This document shows, piece by piece, positions 21,991 to 28,295 of a stretch of DNA of 36,667 nucleotides. Numbering within the stretch: position 1 is the first letter of the stretch; each line of letters begins with the position of its first letter. The position numbers and the translations under genes are program-made. The stretch comes from an uncultured Collinsella sp. (GTDB lineage: Bacteria; Actinomycetota; Coriobacteriia; Coriobacteriales; Coriobacteriaceae): contig USOG01000002.1 in NCBI GenBank assembly GCA_900556365.1, positions 1 through 36,667 of the forward strand. The letters run 5' to 3'. Under the pieces are notes generated by a model that saw only the letters and a program-made list of their open reading frames with translations, ran no database searches and was not told where the DNA came from.

Positions 21991-23025
21991 ATGTCCCATA
22001 GCGTTACCGATAGCACCGTCATGCTGGGTCACGGCTCCGGCGGCCAGATGATGAAACGCATCATCGACGAGGTCTTTTTGGATGCCTTTGGGTCGCCCGA
22101 GCTGCTCGAGGGCAACGATGCCGGCGTCGCCGCACTACCCGCGAGCGGGAGCATCGCCATGTCGACCGACAGCTTTGTGGTGACGCCGCAGTTCTTCCCC
22201 GGCGGCAATATCGGCCGACTCGCCGTGTGCGGAACCGTCAACGATGTCGCGACCTCGGGTGCCAATGTGCGTTACCTTTCGTGCGGCTTTATCCTCGAAG
22301 AGGGCTATCCCATGGACAAGCTGCGTCAGATCGTGCAGACCATGGCCGAGACGGCGCGCGAGGCGGGCGTGGCGATCATCACCGGCGACACCAAAGTGGT
22401 TGAGCGCGGCGGGGCCGACGGCGTCTACATCAATACCGCCGGCGTGGGCGAGGTACCCGCGGGCGTGACACTCAGCGGAGCAAACTGCCAGGCCGGCGAT
22501 GTCATCCTGGTCTCGGGCACGCTGGGTGACCACGGCATCGCCATCATGAGCCAGCGCGAGGGCCTGGCGTTTTCGAGCAACATCGAGAGCGACGCCGCGC
22601 CGCTCAACCACCTGATTGCCGATGTGCTGGCCGCCGCCCCCGACACACGATGCTTCCGCGATCCCACGCGTGGCGGCCTAGCATCCACGCTCAATGAGTT
22701 TGCGCAGGCCAGCGGCGTTGTCATGGAGATCGACGAGGATGCCGCGCCCGTGCGCCCCGATGTGCAGGCCGCCTGTGAGATGCTCGGCTATGATGTGCTG
22801 CAGGTGGCAAACGAGGGCAAGATGGTCGCCGTGGTGCCGGCCGAGCAGGCCGATGCGGCTCTAACCGCCATGCGTGCCGCCCGCTACGGCGAGAACGCCG
22901 CGATTATCGGCCGCGTGCTGCCGCTTGGACCGGACGCTCGACCCGCCGTGCGCGTACGCACCGGCTGGGGCTCGACCCGCATCCTCGACATGCTCGTAGG
23001 AGAGCAGCTGCCGAGGATTTGCTAG
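21991..23025 (+). CDS. hypE: Hydrogenase maturation protein HypE
   Basis: A 344-residue PurM-like ATPase that dehydrates the carbamoyl group received from HypF to a thiocyanate and passes cyanide to the HypCD iron. The signature N-terminal GHGSGGQMM, the DSFVVTPQFFPGGNIGRLAVCGT block, TGDTKVVERG and the DPTRGGLASTLNE segment are present. It ends in PRIC, the strictly required C-terminal cysteine that accepts the carbamoyl group. The length is usual. GGAG lies nine bases before the ATG. It is the last gene of the hyp cluster here; hypA, hypB and hydrogenase structural genes are not in the window. Confidence 0.96.
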   Translation: MSHSVTDSTVMLGHGSGGQMMKRIIDEVFLDAFGSPELLEGNDAGVAALPASGSIAMSTDSFVVTPQFFPGGNIGRLAVCGTVNDVATSGANVRYLSCGFILEEGYPMDKLRQIVQTMAETAREAGVAIITGDTKVVERGGADGVYINTAGVGEVPAGVTLSGANCQAGDVILVSGTLGDHGIAIMSQREGLAFSSNIESDAAPLNHLIADVLAAAPDTRCFRDPTRGGLASTLNEFAQASGVVMEIDEDAAPVRPDVQAACEMLGYDVLQVANEGKMVAVVPAEQADAALTAMRAARYGENAAIIGRVLPLGPDARPAVRVRTGWGSTRILDMLVGEQLPRIC

Positions 23026-23149
23026 GGCGGAATTGCACGGCTAGCGTGATGCGTCTCGATGCCGTTAAAGACATTCAGATTCCAAGCACGCTCGACACGC
23101 CAGCCCAGTATCATGATGTGCGTTTTGGAACCCAATGACGGGAGCTTTC

Positions 23150-23818
23150 ATGGCAGCAGCTTTTTCCCATGTGATTTTTGATTTAGACGGCACAATCCTC
23201 AACACGCTCGAGGATCTGGCGGCCGCCGGCAACCATACCTGCGAGATGCACGGCTGGCCCACGTTTGCTGTGGACGAGTACCGCTACAAGGTGGGAAACG
23301 GTATGCTCAAGCTGGTTGAGCGCTTTATGCCCGCCGAATATGCGGGCGACGGTCGCATGTTTGAGCAGACGCTTGCCGAGTTTAGGGCTTACTACGGCGA
23401 GCACAAGGAGGACCACACCTCACCCTACGCCGGAACGATTGAGATGCTCGACCGTCTGCGCGCAGCGGGCGTTCAGCTTGCCGTGCTCACCAACAAGGAC
23501 CATATTTCGGCGGCCCCGCTTATCGAGAAGTACTTTGGTCCCGACCGCTTTGCGCTGGTCCAGGGCCGTGTCGATGCGTTTCCGCCCAAGCCCGAAGCAC
23601 CCGTCACGCTGCATGTGATGGAAGCGCTGGGCGCCGACCCGGCAACCACGCTCTATGTGGGCGATTCCAATGTCGACGTTCTGACCGGTCACAATGCCGG
23701 CCTCAAGAGCGCGGGCGTTAGCTGGGGCTTCCGCGGCCGCGCAGAGCTCGAAGCAGCCGGCGCCGACTACGTGGTTGACACTCAGGAAGAGCTCGCGGCG
23801 CTGATTCTGGGCGAGTAA
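23150..23818 (+). CDS. HAD-family phosphatase, phosphoglycolate-phosphatase-like
   Basis: A 222-residue HAD superfamily hydrolase with an inserted helical cap. Motif I is DLDGT with the nucleophile at D11, motif II is AVLTNKD, the motif III lysine is in PPKPEAP, and motif IV is VGDSNVD. The layout and ILNTLEDLAAA suit the Gph/PgmB-like group (phosphoglycolate or sugar phosphate substrates); the real substrate cannot be told. The ATG at 23150 follows GGGAG; an ATG at 23135 has a poorer site. It is soluble and stands alone, with a repeat array directly after it. Confidence 0.9.
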   Translation: MAAAFSHVIFDLDGTILNTLEDLAAAGNHTCEMHGWPTFAVDEYRYKVGNGMLKLVERFMPAEYAGDGRMFEQTLAEFRAYYGEHKEDHTSPYAGTIEMLDRLRAAGVQLAVLTNKDHISAAPLIEKYFGPDRFALVQGRVDAFPPKPEAPVTLHVMEALGADPATTLYVGDSNVDVLTGHNAGLKSAGVSWGFRGRAELEAAGADYVVDTQEELAALILGE

Positions 23819-23860
23819 CGAGCAGCACCGCTTAACGTAGCTGCGACAATTCTTCCGCGC

Positions 23861-24030
23861 GGAAAGCGCGTCCCGTTTTGGAGCTCCGGAATGGGATGCG
23901 CTTTCCGTTTGAGACGCGTCGGGGAAACGCCATCCCGTTTCAGAACAATATTCCGGGTCGCACTTTCCGCAACCCACCCCATCCGGAAACCGCGACCCGG
24001 AATTCGGCCAAAAACCGGGCCACATTTTCC
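23861..24030. repeat. Palindromic intergenic repeat array, GGAAA..CCCG family, copy 2
   Basis: The same design as 211-381: units GGAAA-N-GCG-N-CCCG alternate with their reverse complements. The opening 20 bases are identical in both arrays, and later parts match only approximately. The rest of the gap to 24120 holds GTCCCC-containing fragments (24063-24095) of the REP-like family. No gene is seen between 23819 and 24302. Confidence 0.65.
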
Positions 24031-24120
24031 CGACCACTCGATGCAACGCTGGCGCAAGGAGTGTCCCCAACTGCCGACAGAAAAGGAACGTCCCCAAGTG
24101 CCGCCTTCCCAATGACCACT

Positions 24121-24302
24121 CCAGCAATGGCGACGTCGCAGGTAGAGGACGGACAGCGAAAACGCCCCTAAGCGAGCAAGGTGACGTGAAATGAAAGGGC
24201 GCTGACCTTCTGGTCGCGCCCTTGAAATTGAACGTCAGATTGCCGCTTAGGGGCGTTTGCAGCGTCGAGCAGTTGCGGCGTTTGGTAAAACGCCGCAACG
24301 AA
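24121..24302 (-). ncRNA. Candidate structured RNA element 3' of the lipoprotein gene, copy A
   Basis: Read on the minus strand from the lipoprotein stop. First comes hairpin 1 (24272-24299, 12-bp perfect stem), then GCTCGACGCTGC, then a 15-bp perfect outer stem (24244-24258 with 24160-24174). The outer stem encloses a strongly conserved core of about 60 bases: TGACGT pairs with ACGTCA, and an inner AAGGGCGC..GCGCCCTT stem with a GACC-AGAA-GGTC tip. Copy B after pyrE has nearly the same core but an unrelated, still perfectly paired outer stem. This covariation supports a selected RNA or single-strand DNA structure. Confidence 0.65.
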
Positions 24303-24860
24303 CTAGTTCATCATCGCATTCATCATCTCGTTGGTTGCGGAATCGTCAGCAGACCACTCGCCATCGTCATTGGCGGTGTACTTGAAGGTGACCGTGGTGT
24401 CCTTGGTCTTAGCAGCCTTGGTCACATCAACCATGACCTGACCGGCCATCTTGTACAACTCGTCATCGGAAGGCATCGAATCGAGCGCGGCGACCTTCTC
24501 CTGGTACTGGGTGGCAAAATCCTCAACGATCTGGTTCATTGACTTGCAGGTAATGGTAACCTCGGCAGTTGCGGTGCCCTTGTCCTCGTCGACCGTCACG
24601 TCGCCGATCTTGTAGTCAAAGCCCTCGAGATAGCTCTTGGCATACTCCTTGGGATCGATGCCCAGCTGCTCGAACTCGTCGCCCGAAGCCTCTTCCAGAC
24701 CGGCGAGGAAATCGTCTCCGCCATTCTTAACCTCATCAAACTGAGTCGTAAGGTCCTTGGTGATGAGCTCCTCGACCGAAGGGCCTCCGCAGCCGGAAAG
24801 CAGGACCACGCACGCAACCAAGACGGCCATGAGGGGCGCAAGCAGCAGCTTCTTTTTCAT
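24303..24860 (-). CDS. Predicted lipoprotein
   Basis: A 185-residue secreted lipoprotein. The N-terminus MKKKLLLAPLMAVLVACVV leads to a lipobox LSGC with the lipidated cysteine at C24, followed by two glycines. The mature part is acidic with mixed helix and strand. It has a region like DKGTATAEVTITCK and ends DDSATNEMMNAMMN. It resembles small Coriobacteriia/Firmicutes lipoproteins of unknown function with a DUF5105-like look, but I do not assign a family. The ATG at 24860 follows GGAGGAAC; an upstream start at 24884 is not supported. It is a single gene with its own promoter and a structured element at its 3' end. Confidence 0.85.
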   Translation of the reverse strand: MKKKLLLAPLMAVLVACVVLLSGCGGPSVEELITKDLTTQFDEVKNGGDDFLAGLEEASGDEFEQLGIDPKEYAKSYLEGFDYKIGDVTVDEDKGTATAEVTITCKSMNQIVEDFATQYQEKVAALDSMPSDDELYKMAGQVMVDVTKAAKTKDTTVTFKYTANDDGEWSADDSATNEMMNAMMN

Positions 24861-24907
24861 GTTGTTCCTCCCAATGAGCGGCACCGCGCTTCCCGGACAC
24901 GGCGCAC

Positions 24908-24936
24908 GTTGTAATAAGGTAGGCCCATACTATCAA
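24908..24936 (-). promoter_or_regulatory. Promoter of the lipoprotein gene
   Basis: On the minus strand TTGATA (24931-24936) and TACAAC (24908-24913) are spaced by 17 bases, about 48 bases before the start codon. Confidence 0.5.
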
Positions 24937-25041
24937 CTAATGAACACCCTCGGCAGTACGAAGGCGCGGTCGGTTCGTTTTAGCATCCGAACGGTCTGTA
25001 GACTTGCACAACGCGCAATAAAACGTGTGCACCCGGTCTAA

Positions 25042-25073
25042 TAAAAAGGGTGGCCGGACAATCCAACCACCCT
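25042..25073 (-). terminator. Terminator of the EIIA gene
   Basis: On the minus strand GGGTGG..CCACCC form a stem (25048-25053 with 25067-25072), extended by GGA/TCC pairing, followed by TTTTTAT. It lies 25 bases past the EIIA stop. Confidence 0.85.
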
Positions 25074-25097
25074 AAAACATCCTCTGGACGCTACAGC

Positions 25098-25634
25098 TTA
25101 CTTGCGGACGACCTTGACGATGGCATCGCCGGCGGCGACGGCGGACTCAGCCTCGACGGCGAGCTCGACATCGGCAAACTCGGCGGTGTTGGACACGGCC
25201 ACGACGACGCAGTCCTTGTAACCGGCAGCGGCGATCTTGGCGCGATCGATCTTGAGCATGGGCTGGCCGGCCTTCACGACGTCGTCGGCCTTGACGAAGC
25301 CCTCGAAGCCGTCGCCATTCATGTTGACGGTATCGACGCCAACGTGCACCAGAACCTCGATGCCGCTATCGGACTGCAGGCCCACGGCGTGACCCATGGT
25401 GACGGTCACCTTGCCGTCGCAGGGAGCATAGACCAGGTCATCCTCGGGCCACACGGCGCAGCCCTTGCCCAGGACCTCGCCACCAAAGACGGGATCGGGA
25501 ACGTCAGCCATCTTGATGACCTTGCCCTTGACAGGCGAGCACAGCACGTCGGCGCCGGCAAAAGCAGAGATGGAGGCCGGAGCAGCAGCAGCCGCGGGTT
25601 CAGCCTTCTTCTTGAACATATCAAACAGACCCAT
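25098..25634 (-). CDS. crr: PTS glucose-type EIIA component
   Basis: A 178-residue stand-alone EIIA of the glucose family, a soluble phosphocarrier that takes phosphate from HPr and gives it to EIIB of a sugar transporter. The phosphorylated histidine is H97 in VLVHVGVDTV, and the partner histidine is H82 in GHAVGL. The SPVKGKV, APCDGKV and KAGQPMLKID strands are typical. An alanine-rich stretch near the N-terminus (about 11-27) follows a short MGLFDMFKKK start, as in Crr proteins with an amphipathic N-terminus. GAGGAG precedes the ATG at 25634. The gene is alone, with its own promoter and terminator, so it may serve several sugar permeases encoded elsewhere. The symbol follows the family. 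Confidence 0.92.
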   Translation of the reverse strand: MGLFDMFKKKAEPAAAAAPASISAFAGADVLCSPVKGKVIKMADVPDPVFGGEVLGKGCAVWPEDDLVYAPCDGKVTVTMGHAVGLQSDSGIEVLVHVGVDTVNMNGDGFEGFVKADDVVKAGQPMLKIDRAKIAAAGYKDCVVVAVSNTAEFADVELAVEAESAVAAGDAIVKVVRK

Positions 25635-25683
25635 ACGTTTTCTCCTCTTGATTAAGCGCAACGTCATGCGCATGCCTATGGTG

Positions 25684-25712
25684 ATTATAGTGCCAAATGG
25701 TCAAATTGCTAA
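25684..25712 (-). promoter_or_regulatory. Promoter of the EIIA gene
   Basis: On the minus strand a consensus TATAAT (25684-25689) has TTAGCA (25707-25712) 17 bases upstream, about 50 bases before the start codon. The stretch from 25713 to 25900 beyond it shows no gene. Confidence 0.6.
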
Positions 25713-25904
25713 GGTGAGGGCGCGAATCGAGAGCCCTTCCCGGTAGTGCTCGTGGGATGAGCATCTCCTTTGCATCGCGGGTCGATAAGCCGAGTATCGC
25801 CTGCGCACGGGACGGACAGAAGCGGGCGCGCCAAACCCGACACTTCTTTTCGCGCCCACGGACCGCCGCCCCGCCCCTGACACTTCCTGATACCGACCGA
25901 AACG

Positions 25905-25933
25905 TGCCAAAATAAGCCTGTCCCTTTTTGGCA
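25905..25933. repeat. REP-like hairpin with CCTGTCCC loop
   Basis: TGCCAAAA (25905-25912) pairs with TTTTGGCA (25926-25933), and the loop carries CCTGTCCC. It closely matches the right half of the 17626-17696 hairpin. It lies about 25 bases before the RpiR-family start, so it will be close to or within that gene's leader. Confidence 0.65.
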
Positions 25934-25957
25934 GGCTTGGCGAGTGTGGGAGTTCGC

Positions 25958-26812
25958 ATGGATATCAAACGCAAGATTTCCGAGGCGCAGGGCCTCACCC
26001 CCACCGAGCAGCAACTCGGCATTGCAGCCCTTGCCATCGGCGAGGACATCCGCGTGCTTTCTATTAAGGAATTTGCCGCACGCACCAACGTTTCGGTCGC
26101 AAGCGTGCACCGTTTTTGCAAAAAGCTCGGCCTCGAGGGCTTCAAAGACCTCAAAGTCGAGCTTATTCGCTTGGCAACCGAGGCGGGAAACCGCTGCGAC
26201 GTGGACATCAACTTTCCCTTCGACGCTACGTCCACCCCTGCGCAGGTTATGGAACGCATGGAGGGGCTCTACCAGACCACGCTGGCCGAAACGCAGGAGC
26301 TGCTCGACCCCACGCAGCTTGACCACGCCGCCAAGCTCATCGCGAACGCCCGACAGGTCGACATCTACACGGGCTCGCACAACCTCTATCCAGCGGGAAT
26401 GTTCCGCGATCGCCTGCTCTCCGCCGGTAAAAGCGCAACGTGCCACGACAATTCCGAAGCCCAGGTGCGCACGGCGCTTGCCTCGGGCCCCGACCATGTG
26501 GCAATCGCCATCTCCTACAGTGGCCTTGCCCCCAACCTCAAGGATATCCTGCCGATCCTCAGCAGTCGGCATGTCCCGGTCGTCGTCATCGGCACGCCTC
26601 ATTGCGCGCGCATTCACCCTGGCTTTGCCGCCTACCTTACGGTGAGTGACCACGAGAGCATGACGCATCGCATCACACAGTTCGCGAGCCACATCGCCGT
26701 GCAATACGTGCTCGATTCGCTCTACAGCAGTTACTTCGCCAAAGACTACGTCCGCTGCTCCGAATTCCTGGAGCGCTCGTTTCCCTACACCCGCCTGCCC
26801 GGGCTCAAGTAG
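25958..26812 (+). CDS. MurR/RpiR-family transcriptional regulator
   Basis: A 284-residue regulator with an N-terminal HTH_6 domain (about 1-77: LTPTEQQLGIAAL, then IKEFAARTNVSVASVHRFCKKLGL and GFKDLKVEL) and a C-terminal SIS sugar-phosphate-binding domain (about 105-245: DIYTGSHNL, VAIAISYSGLAPNL, VPVVVIGTP). Such proteins sense phosphosugars and control sugar or amino-sugar catabolism. The ATG at 25958 follows GGGAG; ten more residues are possible upstream but less likely. No operon partner lies beside it, so its targets are unknown. The EIIA gene upstream is divergent and could be one. Confidence 0.9.
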   Translation: MDIKRKISEAQGLTPTEQQLGIAALAIGEDIRVLSIKEFAARTNVSVASVHRFCKKLGLEGFKDLKVELIRLATEAGNRCDVDINFPFDATSTPAQVMERMEGLYQTTLAETQELLDPTQLDHAAKLIANARQVDIYTGSHNLYPAGMFRDRLLSAGKSATCHDNSEAQVRTALASGPDHVAIAISYSGLAPNLKDILPILSSRHVPVVVIGTPHCARIHPGFAAYLTVSDHESMTHRITQFASHIAVQYVLDSLYSSYFAKDYVRCSEFLERSFPYTRLPGLK

Positions 26813-26847
26813 CGACGAGCGTGGATTTTTGGACGCTTAACTAACGA

Positions 26848-26907
26848 GCGTGGATAATCTCCCACTTTGAGCCCGCACACAGGTCAAAACCGGGAGATTA
26901 TCCACGC
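26848..26907. repeat. Long inverted repeat (GCGTGGATAATCTCCC arms)
   Basis: A perfect 16-bp pair, 26848-26863 with 26892-26907; TTTGA and TCAAA pair again inside. A shortened relative of the left arm (GAGCGTGGATTTTTGG) lies at 26817-26832. It sits just downstream of the RpiR-family stop and could aid termination, although it has no long T-run. Confidence 0.7.
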
Positions 26908-26917
26908 CCATTTCTGC

Positions 26918-27001
26918 CTAGTCATTGGGGACGTTCTTAAACGACTAGTCAAACAAGAACGTCCCCAATGACTAGTCGTTTAAGAACGTCCCCAACGACT
27001 A
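26918..27001. repeat. REP-like array with overlapping alternative hairpins
   Basis: A perfect 21-bp stem joins 26918-26938 to 26955-26975, with GGGGACGTTCTT/AAGAACGTCCCC in it. A second, mutually exclusive pairing joins 26934-26950 to 26970-26986. A third partial unit ending AACGTCCCCAACGACTA follows. The GTCCCC unit recurs near 24063-24095 and 32971-33020. Confidence 0.75.
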
Positions 27002-27175
27002 CCGCGGCAACGCCGATGTCTTGGCAGCGACAGCGAGCGGGCCGCATTTGAGACAAGGTGACGTGAAACGAAAGGGCGCTGACCTTCTGGTCGCGCCCTT
27101 GAAGTTGAACGTCAGATTGTCCAAATGCGGCCCGCGCAGCGTCGACCGGTCCGCCGTTCGGCAAAACGGCGGAAC
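27002..27175 (-). ncRNA. Candidate structured RNA element 3' of pyrE, copy B
   Basis: Read on the minus strand from the pyrE stop. First comes hairpin 1 (27150-27158 with 27165-27173), then GTCGACGCTGCG, then a 14-bp perfect outer stem (27122-27135 with 27037-27050). This encloses a core almost identical to copy A, including the TGACGT/ACGTCA pair and the AAGGGCGC..GCGCCCTT inner hairpin. After the outer stem both copies share CGCTGTC. The outer stem sequence is wholly different from copy A yet pairs perfectly. Hairpin 1 could also act as the pyrE terminator, but no T-run follows. Confidence 0.65.
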
Positions 27176-27856
27176 CTACTTGACTCCGTACTGCTCGTAG
27201 TAGGCGTCGATGGCGGCCTTGAGCTCGTCGTCGATGACAACCTTGCCGTCGATCTCGTGGTTGTAGAGGGTCTCGACGACCTCGGCCATGGAGACGATGC
27301 TCGCGACGGGGAAACCGTACTTGGCCTCGATCTCCTTCTGAGCGGTGGTCACGCCACCCTTACCGACCTCCATGCGGTTGAGAGACACGATGAGGCCCTT
27401 GATCTCGACATCGGCAGCAGCCTTGACCTTGGGATAGGTCTCGTCGATGGACTTGCCGCTGGTGGTGACGTCCTCGACCATGACCACGCGATCGCCGTCC
27501 TGGGGCTCGTAGCCCAGCAGGTTGCCCTTGTCGGCGCCGTGGTCCTTGGCCTCCTTGCGGTCGCAGCAGTACTTGACCTCCTTGCCGTACAGCTCGTGGT
27601 AGGCAATGGCGGTCACGACGGCCAGGGGAATGCCCTTGTAGGCCGGTCCAAACAGCACGTCAAAGTCGTCGCCAAAGTTATCGTGGATGGCCTGGGCGTA
27701 ATACTCGCCCAGCTTCTTGAGCTGGTAGCCCGTCACGTAAGCGCCGGCGTTCATAAAGAACGGGGACTGACGGCCGCTCTTGAGCGTAAAGCTGCCGAAC
27801 TTAAGGACGTTGGACTCGACCATAAACTTGATGAACTCTTGCTTGTAAGCCTCCAT
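27176..27856 (-). CDS. pyrE: Orotate phosphoribosyltransferase
   Basis: A 226-residue enzyme making orotidine monophosphate from orotate and PRPP in pyrimidine synthesis. The PRPP-binding signature VMVEDVTTSGKSIDET is clear. LKSGRQSPFFMNAGAY at the N-terminus, FGPAYKGIPLAV, and the KEAKDHG loop that supplies the catalytic lysines are all typical. The length is normal. GAGAGGAG precedes the ATG. No other pyr gene lies next to it. It is directly followed by the 3' structured element. Confidence 0.95.
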   Translation of the reverse strand: MEAYKQEFIKFMVESNVLKFGSFTLKSGRQSPFFMNAGAYVTGYQLKKLGEYYAQAIHDNFGDDFDVLFGPAYKGIPLAVVTAIAYHELYGKEVKYCCDRKEAKDHGADKGNLLGYEPQDGDRVVMVEDVTTSGKSIDETYPKVKAAADVEIKGLIVSLNRMEVGKGGVTTAQKEIEAKYGFPVASIVSMAEVVETLYNHEIDGKVVIDDELKAAIDAYYEQYGVK

Positions 27857-28083
27857 GCGGGCTCCTCTCGTAATCGCGTACGTGCCCTCCAGTTTAGCGC
27901 AGGCAGGGCGTCGATGCGGGCGCGCTTTGAGGCCACGGTATTCTGTAAAGGCTTTATCAGCGACAATGGTTTTCCGAACAATGGGGTTGACATTGCAACC
28001 CCCCCCTCATCAAGAATACGGGCGGATTAAAACGGGTACGAGATACCCAAAGCGCGCTGCGCCCAGCCTTAAGGAGGTGTGCC

Positions 28084-28155
28084 ATGGAAGGCAGTCATAG
28101 TCGAAAAACCTGCATGTTGCCCTCGGCACGCCGCGAGGATTCCGCACACGCATAA
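28084..28155 (+). CDS. Possible 23-residue leader peptide of mgtA
   Basis: An ATG at 28084 follows AAGGAGGTG, one of the best ribosome binding sites in the window, and opens a 23-codon frame ending TAA: MEGSHSRKTCMLPSARREDS then AHA. It is too short for homology. Position upstream of an MgtA-type ATPase recalls mgtL leader peptides, which control read-through in enterobacteria, but this peptide is not proline-rich. It may be spurious. Confidence 0.35.
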   Translation: MEGSHSRKTCMLPSARREDSAHA

Positions 28156-28176
28156 GCGCCACGAATCGATCGTCAA

Positions 28177-28213
28177 AACCACCACAAAGGTGCCTGTCCC
28201 CTTTGTGGTGGTT
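28177..28213. repeat. REP-like hairpin in the mgtA leader
   Basis: A perfect 14-bp stem, 28177-28190 with 28200-28213, has a 9-base loop TGCCTGTCC running into CCC. It shares the CCTGTCCC core with 17626-17696 and 25905-25933 although the arm sequence differs. No T-run follows, so termination is doubtful. Confidence 0.7.
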
Positions 28214-28295
28214 CGAGAGCATGACGTGAGCGACATCTAGGTTTTTTGAAGCAAATACGACACGTACGCTAACTCCCCTCAACAAGGAGGACCCT

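Larger units (their letters stand above)
27857..28295 (+). promoter_or_regulatory. Long leader region of the Mg2+ ATPase gene
   Basis: These 439 bases between pyrE and mgtA include TTGACA (27987-27992) overlapping a small hairpin (GGGGTTG 27983-27989 with CAACCCC 27996-28002), then GGGTA..TACCC, a very strong ribosome binding site with a 23-codon frame (28084-28155), and a REP-like hairpin (28177-28213). A good -10 after TTGACA was not found. I compared it with the M-box magnesium riboswitch from memory and saw no convincing match. Leader control of mgtA genes by Mg2+ is well known in other bacteria, so the arrangement deserves attention. Confidence 0.4.

Noticed and set aside
27960..28160. 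M-box magnesium riboswitch upstream of mgtA
   Set aside because: A few short strings look alike (GAGATAC, GTCGAAA), but the conserved order and the GGTGAGGCT block are absent.
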